From Galactobacter valiniphilus (GTDB taxonomy: Bacteria; Actinomycetota; Actinomycetes; Actinomycetales; Micrococcaceae), in contig NZ_QQXK01000020.1 of NCBI RefSeq assembly GCF_003575975.1, positions 1 to 64,000 on the forward strand: a stretch of DNA of 64,000 nt, written 5' to 3'. Below are positions 1 to 7,773 of this stretch, in pieces. The position numbers and the translations under genes are program-made. A model generated the notes under the pieces. It ran no database searches. It worked only from the letters and a program-made list of their open reading frames with translations, and was not told the DNA's origin. Numbering within the stretch: the stretch's first letter is position 1; the number at the start of each line of letters is the position of its first letter.

Positions 1-79
1 CCCGCCTCATGCGGCGGAGCGACCCAGAGTGGGGAATTTCGATGAGCAGAACCGAGGAATTTCAGTGAGCGCCGTCACA
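1..79 (+). mobile_element. Right end of an IS21-like insertion sequence (partial)
   Basis: Two spaced direct repeats, GGGGAATTTC (32-41) and GAGGAATTTC (54-63), each followed by a GAGC-containing segment, lead to a terminal CA at about 78-79. Multiple short repeats near the ends and TG/CA termini are typical of IS21 (istAB) elements. The coding frame of the following transporter gene begins directly after this point and its frame is closed by a stop at 66-68 inside this segment. Family assignment rests on the end structure only, because the transposase genes lie outside the window. Confidence 0.5.
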
Positions 80-629
80 GTCGAGCGATGGCGACACCAT
101 CTCCACGAAGTCCACTGAGGGTGACTACGACATGTACTTCTCCGGGTGGTCGGTGAACCCGGACCCGGATTACCAGCTGGGCATCAACACCTGCTTCAAC
201 CTGCCCACCAAGACGGACGGCACGGGCGGCACCACGCAGGACGGTTACTGCAACGAAGAGTTCGACAAGCTCTACAACAAGCAGCACTCCGAGATGGATG
301 AGACCAAGCGTCAGGAGCTGGTGCAGCAGATGCTGGCCCAGAACTACGAGGACACCGTGCAGGTGGCCACGTGGTACGCCAACGGCCTGGAAGCCTACCG
401 CTCGGATCGCTTCACCAACTTCGGCCTCATGCCGAAGGAGGGCGGCATCATCGCCAACCAGGCTGGTTACTGGGGCTTCCTCTCCGTGGAGCGCGTTGAG
501 GGTTCCACCGCCGGCGGCGGCGCCGTCAACACCGGCCTCGTGGTGGCCGGTGTGGTGGTGGGCGTTGTGGTGATTGCCGGTGTCGTGGTGTTCCTGCTGC
601 GTCGCCGCAAAATCTCCGACGTGGAGTAG
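80..629 (+). pseudogene. 3' remnant of peptide ABC transporter substrate-binding protein (SBP_bac_5)
   Basis: This is the C-terminal part of an OppA/DppA-type solute-binding protein. The segment with YFSGWSVNPDPDYQ and GYCNEEFDKLYN is the conserved C-lobe region of SBP_bac_5 proteins. About 180 residues remain of the roughly 500-600 usual for the family. The reading frame is open back to the IS-like end at about 79 and stops inside it at 66-68, so the 5' part has been replaced. An internal ATG at 132 could still start a fragment. Unusually, the protein ends in a transmembrane helix (about residues 135-155 of the ATG-132 product) followed by RRRK, so the binding protein was membrane-anchored at its C terminus. 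It lies just upstream of the permease genes and was probably the receptor of this transporter. Confidence 0.7.
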
Positions 630-642
630 TCCTCCACCTTCC

Positions 643-678
643 CGGGTGTGGGGCGGGCGGCTGCCCGCCCCACACCCG
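643..678 (+). terminator. Intra-operon hairpin between receptor remnant and permease
   Basis: A perfect 16-bp stem (643-658 with 663-678) with loop GGCT lies in the 93-nt gap before the permease. It has no T-tract, so it more likely stabilises or attenuates the transcript than ends it. Confidence 0.5.
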
Positions 679-722
679 GCGCTTGCAGGCACATGAGCAG
701 GAGCAGGAACAAGGAGAACAAC

Positions 723-1763
723 ATGACCAACGCCGTGCCCCCAGCGGGGGCGGTGATCGTCGAAGAAGCGGCGGAGACGCCAACCCGCAATACCTCGGCG
801 CTGAAGTACTTTGGCACCAAGCTGGGCGGTGCCGCCATCAGCATGGTCATGGTGATCCTGCTTGGCTTCTTCGCCTTCAAGATTCTGCCGGGCGATCCGG
901 TGAAGGCCATGGCCAAGGACAAGCCCATGTCCGCGGAACAGATGGAGGCCCTGCGTGAGTCGCTGGGCCTGAACAAGCCGCTCTGGGGCCAGTTCGTTGA
1001 CTACCTGGGCAACGTCTTCACGCTGAACTTCGGCACCAGCTATGTGTACAAGCAGTCCGTCTCGGACCTCATTGGCCAGTACTTCTGGAACACGGTCCTG
1101 CTCACGGGCACGGCGGCCATCCTGGCCATCGCCCTGGGCCTCTGGCTGGGCCAGAAGGCGGCCTGGAAGAACGGCTCGTTCTTCGACAAGGCCAACTCCG
1201 GCATCGCCCTGGTGTTTTGGTCTGTCCCCACCTTCTGGCTGGCGCTGATCCTGCTCATGGTCTTCGGCGGCACCCTGCACTGGTTCCCCACCGCCGGCAT
1301 GCACAGCCCCAATCCGCCGGACGGTTTCCTGGCGAACGCCGCGGACGTGGCAAGCCACATGGTGCTCCCGGTCATCACCATGGTTGCGGTGGTCTACGCG
1401 CAGTACCTCATGGTCATGCGAGCCTCCCTCATGGAGGAGATGAGCGCGGACTACCTCACCACGGCACGCGCCAAGGGCCTTCGTGAGGACCTGGTGCGCA
1501 GCAAGCACGCCGTCCCCAACGCCCTGCTCCCCACCGTGACCCTCGTCTTCATGCACATCGGCGGCCTCATCGCCGGCGCCGTGACCGTGGAGAAGGTCTT
1601 CTCGTGGCCGGGGCTGGGCAAGCTCACCTTCGAGGCCATTAGCGGCCCGGACCTCCCGCTGCTGCAGGGCACCTTCGTGGTGTTCTCGGCCATCATCATC
1701 GTGATGAACCTGCTAGCAGACTTCATCTACCGCCAGCTCGACCCGAGGGTGAAGCGCGCATGA
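723..1763 (+). CDS. dppB: Peptide ABC transporter permease (DppB-like)
   Basis: This is the first inner-membrane permease subunit of a dipeptide/oligopeptide importer, 346 aa. An N-terminal helix (about residues 40-60) is followed by the FGTSY region typical of DppB/OppB and by further helices. The EAA-type loop that contacts the ATPase is visible in the stretch TTARAKGLREDLVRSKHAV. The ATG at 723 is preferred over upstream in-frame starts because AAGGAG (about 711-716) sits at good spacing. Its stop overlaps the next start as ATGA, which indicates translational coupling. Confidence 0.9.
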   Translation: MTNAVPPAGAVIVEEAAETPTRNTSALKYFGTKLGGAAISMVMVILLGFFAFKILPGDPVKAMAKDKPMSAEQMEALRESLGLNKPLWGQFVDYLGNVFTLNFGTSYVYKQSVSDLIGQYFWNTVLLTGTAAILAIALGLWLGQKAAWKNGSFFDKANSGIALVFWSVPTFWLALILLMVFGGTLHWFPTAGMHSPNPPDGFLANAADVASHMVLPVITMVAVVYAQYLMVMRASLMEEMSADYLTTARAKGLREDLVRSKHAVPNALLPTVTLVFMHIGGLIAGAVTVEKVFSWPGLGKLTFEAISGPDLPLLQGTFVVFSAIIIVMNLLADFIYRQLDPRVKRA

Positions 1764-2695
1764 GTATCTCCAACGCCCCCACCACCGCAACGCCCGCTGG
1801 CACGGCTAGCGCCCGCCAGGTCGTCTGGCAGCGCCGCCGCGCGGCCTTCGCCGGATTCTGCAAGGAGTTCAGCCACCACAAGGCCGGCATGGTTGGCCTC
1901 ATCTTCCTGGCCGTGGTGATTGTGGCCGCCGCCCTGGCGCCCTTCATCGCCCCGTCCCGCATGCTGGATGTCACCCAGCTGCTGGATTCCCCCCGCTTCG
2001 CCCCGCCGTCCTGGGAACACCCGCTCGGCACGGACCACCAGGGCCGTGAGCTCTGGGTCCGCATGCTCTGGGGTGCCCAGGTCTCCCTGATTGTTGGCTT
2101 CGCCGCCACCATCATGTCCATGGTCATCGGCACCATCATGGGCATCGCCGCCGGCCACTTCACCGGCTGGACCGGCGGTCTGGTCATGCGCATCATCGAC
2201 TTCTTCCTGGTGCTGCCCTCGCTGATCCTGGCCATCGTGCTCTCCTCGGTGCTGTCCCGCGGCGTGCTCACCATCGTCATCGCCATTGGCCTGACCTCCT
2301 GGGCAGGCACGGCTCGCGTGGTTCGCTCGCAGACGCTCTCGGTGGAGTCCCGCGACTACGTGGAGCGCTCCCGCGTGCTGGGTGCCGGGCACTGGCACAT
2401 CATCGTCAAGCACCTGCTCCCGGCCGTGATGCCGCTGGTGCTCGCCAATACCACCCTGACGGTGGGCTCGGCCATCATCTCGGAGTCGACGCTATCTTTC
2501 CTGGGCCTGGGTGACACCACCCTGCAGTCCTGGGGAACCATCCTGAAGAACGCCATGGACGTCTCCGCTGCCACCAGTGGCTACTGGTGGTACGTGCTGG
2601 TCCCTGGCATCGCCATCGTCCTGGTGGTGCTCGCCTTTACCCTCGTCGGCCGCGCCGTTGAGCAGATCGTCAACCCCACGCTGAGGAGCCGTTGA
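1760..2695 (+). CDS. dppC: Peptide ABC transporter permease (DppC-like)
   Basis: This is the second permease subunit, 311 aa. It has an N-terminal helix near residues 45-65, the motif HPLGTDHQGRELWVRMLWG that is diagnostic of DppC/OppC proteins, and an EAA loop around SRDYVERSRVLGAG. It pairs with the product of the preceding gene to form the membrane channel. The start overlaps the upstream stop by 4 nt. The ATPase gene follows after 3 nt, and a GAGGAG motif at the 3' end of this gene serves it. Confidence 0.92.
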   Translation: MSISNAPTTATPAGTASARQVVWQRRRAAFAGFCKEFSHHKAGMVGLIFLAVVIVAAALAPFIAPSRMLDVTQLLDSPRFAPPSWEHPLGTDHQGRELWVRMLWGAQVSLIVGFAATIMSMVIGTIMGIAAGHFTGWTGGLVMRIIDFFLVLPSLILAIVLSSVLSRGVLTIVIAIGLTSWAGTARVVRSQTLSVESRDYVERSRVLGAGHWHIIVKHLLPAVMPLVLANTTLTVGSAIISESTLSFLGLGDTTLQSWGTILKNAMDVSAATSGYWWYVLVPGIAIVLVVLAFTLVGRAVEQIVNPTLRSR

Positions 2696-2698
2696 GTC

Positions 2699-4354
2699 AT
2701 GCCGGATCTGAAGTTTGAGAACGTTTCGATCACCTACCGCACCTCCGGTCGCAACGACCGCGGAGAGGTGCCTGCGGTCAAGGGCATCAGCCTTGACCTT
2801 CCCGCCGGCGGCACGCTGGGCGTGGCCGGCGAGTCCGGCTCCGGCAAGTCAACGCTGGCCATGAGCGCCCTGCGCCTGCTGCCCAAGAGCGCCAAGCTCT
2901 CCGGCCGCGTCATGATGGGCGACACGGACGTGGCGGAGCTGTCCTTCGGCAAGCTGCGCGCGGTGCGCTGGGCGGAGGCCTCGATCGTGTTCCAGGGCGC
3001 CATGCACTCGCTGAACCCGGTGCGCACGGTGGGCTGGCAGATCCTGGAGGCCCTGGAGCTGCACATCACGGATAAGTGGAAGACGGAGAAGGCCCGCAAG
3101 GAGCGCGTCAAGGAGCTGCTTGCCACGGTTGACCTGCCGGCCAAGAAGGCGGATTCGTTCCCGCATGAGCTCTCCGGCGGGCAGAAGCAGCGCGCCATGA
3201 TCGCGATGGCGCTGGCCTGCGAGCCGGACATCATCATCGCGGACGAGCCCACCACCGCTCTGGACGTGATTGTTCAGAAGCAGATCCTGGACATGATCAA
3301 CCAACTGGTCACGGAGCGTGGCATCTCGCTGCTGATGATCAGTCACGACCTCTCGGTGCTGGCCACCGCGTGTGAGCGCATCGCGGTGATGCGCAACGGC
3401 GAACTGGTGGAGGTGGGGCCCTCGTACCAGATCTGCACCGACCCCAAGGAGCCGTACACGCAGCAACTGGCGGCGGCCTTCCCGGTGATTGGTGACCCGG
3501 CCTCCCGCATGAAGCCCGTCACCCGCCGTGAGCAAACCCCCAGGGACCCCAACGCCCAGACGTTTGCCAAGAGTGACGAGGTGCTGCTGCAGGCCCGCGG
3601 GCTGAACGTGACCTATCACACCGGCGGTCACTCGCTGCGGGCCGTGAACAACGTGAGCCTGGATCTGCACCGCGGCGAGATCATGGCGCTGGTGGGCCAG
3701 TCCGGCTCCGGCAAGTCAACGCTGGCCCGCACGCTGCTGGGCCTGCAGGCAGCGGATGGCGGTTCCGCCGTGACCTTCGCGGGCAAGGCTCTTCCCACCA
3801 AGGGCAAGGCGCTGAAGGACTTCCGCAAGGAGGTCCAGCTGGTACTGCAGGATCCCTCGGCGGCGCTGAACCCCAAGCTCAGCGTGTACGAGTCTGTGGC
3901 CGAGGGCCTGCGCGTGCAGCGCTACCAGGGCGACGAGCGCGCCCGGGTGAAGGCAGCCCTTGAGGAGGCGGAGCTGATCCCGGCGGAGAAGTACTTCGGT
4001 GCCATCCCGCAGGAGCTCTCCGGCGGCCAGCGTCAGCGCGTGGTCATTGCTGGCGCGCTCGCGGTGCAGCCGCAGATGCTCATCGCTGATGAGCCCGTGG
4101 CCTCGCTGGACGCCTCCGTGCGCGGCGAGATCCTCTCCTTGCTCCTTGACCTGCGCAAGAACCTGGGCCTCACCGCCCTCGTCATTACGCATGACCTGGG
4201 CCTGGCCTGGAACATCGCGGACACCGTGGCGGTCATGTACCAGGGCGAGATCGTGGAACAGGGCCCCACCGAGGAGGTGCTACTGAACCCGCAGCACGCC
4301 TACACCAAGCGCCTGCTTGCCGCGGCGCCAAGCATCGAGGAGGCCCGCGCGTGA
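2699..4354 (+). CDS. Peptide ABC transporter double ATP-binding protein (DppD-DppF fusion)
   Basis: This 551-aa protein carries two complete nucleotide-binding domains, so one polypeptide replaces separate DppD and DppF. NBD1 has Walker A GESGSGKST (residues 44-52), signature LSGGQKQR and Walker B IIIADEPTTALD. NBD2 has GQSGSGKST, LSGGQRQR and LIADEPVASLD. All catalytic motifs look intact. The oligopeptide-type C-terminal segment follows NBD1 around EPYTQQL. The next gene overlaps by 4 nt (GTGA). Fused peptide ATPases are common in Actinobacteria. Confidence 0.93.
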   Translation: MPDLKFENVSITYRTSGRNDRGEVPAVKGISLDLPAGGTLGVAGESGSGKSTLAMSALRLLPKSAKLSGRVMMGDTDVAELSFGKLRAVRWAEASIVFQGAMHSLNPVRTVGWQILEALELHITDKWKTEKARKERVKELLATVDLPAKKADSFPHELSGGQKQRAMIAMALACEPDIIIADEPTTALDVIVQKQILDMINQLVTERGISLLMISHDLSVLATACERIAVMRNGELVEVGPSYQICTDPKEPYTQQLAAAFPVIGDPASRMKPVTRREQTPRDPNAQTFAKSDEVLLQARGLNVTYHTGGHSLRAVNNVSLDLHRGEIMALVGQSGSGKSTLARTLLGLQAADGGSAVTFAGKALPTKGKALKDFRKEVQLVLQDPSAALNPKLSVYESVAEGLRVQRYQGDERARVKAALEEAELIPAEKYFGAIPQELSGGQRQRVVIAGALAVQPQMLIADEPVASLDASVRGEILSLLLDLRKNLGLTALVITHDLGLAWNIADTVAVMYQGEIVEQGPTEEVLLNPQHAYTKRLLAAAPSIEEARA

Positions 4355-5370
4355 GCGCCCCCGCAACCACCGGCGTCGACCGTCATGCCTACCTGGACAC
4401 GGCGCCGCTGAAGCCGGGCGACACGGTGCGATTCGTGTCCCCGTCCGGCCTGGGTTCCAAGGAGTCCCTGGAGCGGGCCGTTGCCTTTTACGAGGCCTGG
4501 GGCCTGAACGTGGTGGTGGGGGAGCACGTGCTGGATCCGCACCCTCGCGCCTCGTACCTGGCCGGCCCGGACGAGGGCCGCCGTGCGGACCTCGTTCAGG
4601 CGTGGTGCGATCCGGACGCGGACGCCATCGTGTGCATTCGCGGCGGCTACGGCGCCATGCGCCTGCTGGATGGCATCGATTGGGAGCTCATGCGAGCCAA
4701 CGCGCTGCGCCGCGACGGCCGTCCCAAGCTGCTGACCGGGTCCTCGGACATCACGGCGCTGCATGAGGCCTTCCGCTTCCACCTGGATGTGCCCACGCTG
4801 TTCTGCCCCATGGCCGGCAACGACGTCTTCAACGAGGCCACCACGGTGCGCCCGGACGTGCAGCGGTGGCTCATGGAGCCGTGGCGTGGCCGCGAGATCA
4901 TTGGCGCGGCCACCGAGGTGATGGTTCCGGGCCAGGCGTCCGGGCGGTTCACGGGCGGCAACCTTTCGCTCATGTCCGCGGCCGTGGGCGCCGTGGAGTC
5001 CGCGGTGCCGCAGGGCGCGCTGTGCTTCCTCGAGGACATCGACGAGGAGATCTACCGCCTGGACAACCTGCTGCTGCAGCTGCAGCGCTTCGGTCGCCTG
5101 GATGCTGCAAGCGGTTTTGTGCTGGGCTCTTGGTTCCGCTGCGGCGAGCCGGAGGCCATCCGCGCGCTCATGGAGGAGTACCTGGGTCACCTTGGCGTGC
5201 CGGTGCTGTGGGAGCAGGGCTTCGGACACGACCCCGAGGCGCTGAGCATCCCCCTGAACGTGGACGGCGTCCTGGTTGCCCCGGCGCAGGGCGCTCCGCG
5301 GCTCACCGTGGGCGCGGGGGATTTCCTGGTGCCCGACGCCGGCGCGGGCTCCGCGGGCGGGCGCGGCTGA
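4351..5370 (+). CDS. S66 family peptidase (LD-carboxypeptidase LdcA / MccF-like)
   Basis: This 339-aa cytoplasmic serine peptidase belongs to family S66. The nucleophile motif is GSSDITAL (Ser132). CIRGGYGAMRLL, TGGNLSLM, FLEDIDEEIYRLDNLL (candidate catalytic Glu) and GFGHDPEALS (candidate catalytic His) complete the family signature. Members either cleave the L,D bond of murein tetrapeptides during recycling (LdcA) or inactivate aminoacyl-nucleotide antibiotics (MccF). The sequence alone does not decide between these. The GTG start overlaps the ATPase stop, so its substrate is probably a peptide brought in by this transporter. Confidence 0.88.
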   Translation: MSAPATTGVDRHAYLDTAPLKPGDTVRFVSPSGLGSKESLERAVAFYEAWGLNVVVGEHVLDPHPRASYLAGPDEGRRADLVQAWCDPDADAIVCIRGGYGAMRLLDGIDWELMRANALRRDGRPKLLTGSSDITALHEAFRFHLDVPTLFCPMAGNDVFNEATTVRPDVQRWLMEPWRGREIIGAATEVMVPGQASGRFTGGNLSLMSAAVGAVESAVPQGALCFLEDIDEEIYRLDNLLLQLQRFGRLDAASGFVLGSWFRCGEPEAIRALMEEYLGHLGVPVLWEQGFGHDPEALSIPLNVDGVLVAPAQGAPRLTVGAGDFLVPDAGAGSAGGRG

Positions 5371-5846
5371 TGCGGGCAGCCACGCACACGGACGTTGACC
5401 GTCTGCTGCTTCGCGTCCTGGCCTCGGATGGGCGGGCCAAGCTGGCAACGCTCGCCGCTGCCGCGGGCCTTTCGACCTCCGCCGTGCAGGCGCGCGTGCG
5501 CCGGCTGGAGGAGGTCGGGGCCATCCGCGGCTACCGCGCCGAGATTGCGCCGGAGGTCTTTGGGCCCACGGTGGAGGCCCTCGTGGAGGTTGTCCCGGCG
5601 CCGGAACACGCCGACGAGGTGGGGCGCATCCTGGAGGACGAGCCCGGGGTAGCGGCCTGCTGGGCCGTTACCGGCGAGGCCTCCCACGTGGCGCTGGTCA
5701 GGGTGGCCGGCGTCCAGGAACTGGAGGAGCTGCTGAGTTCCCTGCGGGCCAGCCTCCAGTCCCACACGCGCAGCTCCCTGGTGCTGCGCACGCTTGTTGA
5801 TCGCCGCACGGCCTGGCCGGCGGAACCCGTCTTGGAAGGACGCTGA
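5370..5846 (+). CDS. Lrp/AsnC family transcriptional regulator
   Basis: This 158-aa protein has an N-terminal AsnC-type helix-turn-helix (about residues 8-55, AGLSTSAVQARVRRLEEVG) and a C-terminal RAM/ligand-binding domain (about residues 65-140). Lrp/AsnC proteins sense amino acids or their derivatives. The ATG overlaps the previous stop as TGATG and the downstream gene overlaps in the same way, so the regulator is translated with the enzymes. It is a good candidate for local control of the operon, perhaps by a released amino acid. Confidence 0.85.
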   Translation: MRAATHTDVDRLLLRVLASDGRAKLATLAAAAGLSTSAVQARVRRLEEVGAIRGYRAEIAPEVFGPTVEALVEVVPAPEHADEVGRILEDEPGVAACWAVTGEASHVALVRVAGVQELEELLSSLRASLQSHTRSSLVLRTLVDRRTAWPAEPVLEGR

Positions 5847-6682
5847 TGTCCCTGCAGTTGCCCCCGTTCGATCCCCGCATCACGTTCTCTCTGCAGGTGC
5901 TGGACGCCGCGGACGGCCGGGTGCTTGTCTCCCATGCCCCGGACACAGTGTGCGAGACGGCAAGCGTGGGAAAGGTCTTCCTGCTCATCGAGGTGGCCCG
6001 CCGCCTGGTGGAGGGCGAGCTGGCCCCGGACCAGCGCATCGAGATCCCCGAGGAGCACCGCGTGGCGGACTCCGGCTTGCTGTACCGCATGCTGGATCAG
6101 CGGCTCACGGTGTGGGACGCGGCGCTGCTGGTGGGTGCGGTGAGCGACAACCTCGCCACCAATGCCCTCATCGCCCTCTGCGGCCTCGAGGTGGTGCAGG
6201 GCATGGCCCCGTTCCTGGGCTACACCGACACCTCGTTGCTTGACTACATCCGGGACGAGCGCACCGAGGACATGCCGTGGACGCCGTCCTTCGGCACGGG
6301 CTCCGAGCTCTCCGACCTGATGCGCCGCCTGGGCGCCGGCGAGATCCTCTCCCCGGAGATCAGTGCGCAGGTCATGGAGTGGCTCGCAGCGGACACCGAC
6401 ACCTCCATGCTTGCGGACTCGTTCCTGCTTGACCCGCTGGCCCACGTGGAGCCGGAATACCAGGGCATGGTGCTGCGCCACAAGACGGGCTCCACCTCGG
6501 TGGCCCGCATCGACGTGGGCCACGTGTCCGGCCCCGCCGGGGCCGTGGCCTACGCCGTGGCCGCCAACTGGAAAGGCGCCTCCGAGGACCTGCGCGCCCC
6601 CGCCGTTGACGCCATGCGCGCCATCGGCGAGCAGATCCGCGCCTACGTGACCGGCGCGGAGCGAGCGGAGGCACCCTGGTGA
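5846..6682 (+). CDS. Serine hydrolase, class A beta-lactamase-like (paralogue 1)
   Basis: This 278-aa protein has the three class A active-site motifs: SVGK (Ser40, Lys43), SDN (100-102) and KTG (213-215). No ExxLN omega-loop motif carrying the deacylating Glu of true class A beta-lactamases is visible between SDN and KTG. No signal peptide is seen, so it appears cytoplasmic, which is unlike resistance enzymes. It is clearly paralogous to the gene at 7770-8582 (shared TASVGK, GAVSDN and LDPLAH). The likely role is a peptidase, esterase or amidase acting on imported substrate. The exact reaction is unknown. Confidence 0.82.
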   Translation: MSLQLPPFDPRITFSLQVLDAADGRVLVSHAPDTVCETASVGKVFLLIEVARRLVEGELAPDQRIEIPEEHRVADSGLLYRMLDQRLTVWDAALLVGAVSDNLATNALIALCGLEVVQGMAPFLGYTDTSLLDYIRDERTEDMPWTPSFGTGSELSDLMRRLGAGEILSPEISAQVMEWLAADTDTSMLADSFLLDPLAHVEPEYQGMVLRHKTGSTSVARIDVGHVSGPAGAVAYAVAANWKGASEDLRAPAVDAMRAIGEQIRAYVTGAERAEAPW

Positions 6683-7773
6683 CCGCCGCCGTCGAGCATC
6701 TTGAACCCGTCTCCGGGCTGGAATGGACCCGCCTCAGCGGGACCCGCGAGGACGTCATGCGCGCCCTCGGGGCCCTGCACGCCGCACCCATCCGCGCGTG
6801 GCGGGAGCGCGAAACCGGCGCCTGGCAGCGGCTCCTGGAGCGCACCGCCGGGGCCGCGAAGGAGCGGTTCGAGGCCATCGTTGAGGCCACCACGGCGCGC
6901 CTGCCGCTGGAAGCCCAGGAACTGACGTGGATCGCAGAGGGCGCCGGCGTGCCCGTCCGGGAACTCTGGGCGCTGAACCTGCGCGGCGATCTGGGCCGCG
7001 ACGGCACCGGCTGCTCCGACGTCTGCGCCGTCACCGAAACCGGCGTGGTCATGGGCCACAACGAGGACGGCGACGGCGATCTGGAGGGCGCCATCCGGCT
7101 CATCACGCTGGTCATCGACGGCGACCCGTCCATGACCGTGGTCTGGTACCCCGGCATGCTCCCCGCCAACTCCTTCGTCACCACCTCCGCCGGCCTCAGC
7201 TTCGGCATGGACCACGTCCCCGTGTCCGTGCCGAACACAGAGGGCTGCGGGCGGCACTTCGTGGCGCGCCGCGCCCAGCGGCAGGAGGAAGGCGTGGTGG
7301 CCCGCGCGGTGCTCTCCGCCGTCCCGTGCGCCGGCGGCTTCGCGTTCGACGTGGCGGATGCGCTGGGGCGGGGAGATCTCATTGAGAACGTGGCGGGGCG
7401 GTACTCCGTTGCATCCGCGGTTGCTGCGGCGTCCGATGCGCCCGCTGAGGGCGGCGCGCTGCTGCACACCAACCACCTGCGCCTGGTGGACGGCACCGAG
7501 GACGGGCTGGCCGTTGCGGCTGACGACGAGTGGCTCGGAGAGAGCCAGGGCCGCCTGCGGGCGTTGGTCTCCGCGGCGCCCTCCGTGCGCTCCGCCGCCG
7601 ATGTGCTCACGGCGCTGCGCGCGCCCGGGGTGCTGAACCGCTCCGAGGACATCTACACCTTCGCAACGTGCGTGGTGGACACCGCAGCGGACACCATTTG
7701 GGTGCAGGGCAGCGGTGAGGTGTGGGCCGGGTGGCTCTCTGCGTTTGCCCGGGGCGAGCGGGTGGCGGCATGA
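6679..7773 (+). CDS. C45 family autoproteolytic acyltransferase/hydrolase
   Basis: This 364-aa protein resembles the acyl-CoA:6-aminopenicillanic acid acyltransferase family (peptidase family C45, Ntn-hydrolase fold). The expected self-cleavage site and N-terminal nucleophile is Cys112 in DGTGCSDVCAVTETG, followed by the characteristic GHNEDGDGD. Cleavage would give an alpha chain of about 111 residues and a beta chain of about 253. Family members cleave or transfer amide-bound acyl groups. The GTG start overlaps the previous stop by 4 nt, and the next gene overlaps as ATGA. It sits between two beta-lactamase-fold hydrolases. No signal peptide is visible. Confidence 0.85.
   Translation: MTAAVEHLEPVSGLEWTRLSGTREDVMRALGALHAAPIRAWRERETGAWQRLLERTAGAAKERFEAIVEATTARLPLEAQELTWIAEGAGVPVRELWALNLRGDLGRDGTGCSDVCAVTETGVVMGHNEDGDGDLEGAIRLITLVIDGDPSMTVVWYPGMLPANSFVTTSAGLSFGMDHVPVSVPNTEGCGRHFVARRAQRQEEGVVARAVLSAVPCAGGFAFDVADALGRGDLIENVAGRYSVASAVAAASDAPAEGGALLHTNHLRLVDGTEDGLAVAADDEWLGESQGRLRALVSAAPSVRSAADVLTALRAPGVLNRSEDIYTFATCVVDTAADTIWVQGSGEVWAGWLSAFARGERVAA

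Noticed and set aside
75-1556. Long minus-strand open frame antisense to the peptide permease gene
   Set aside because: It is a His/Gly/Arg-rich shadow of the high-GC coding strand. The plus strand encodes a clear DppB with a good ribosome-binding site and coupled neighbours.
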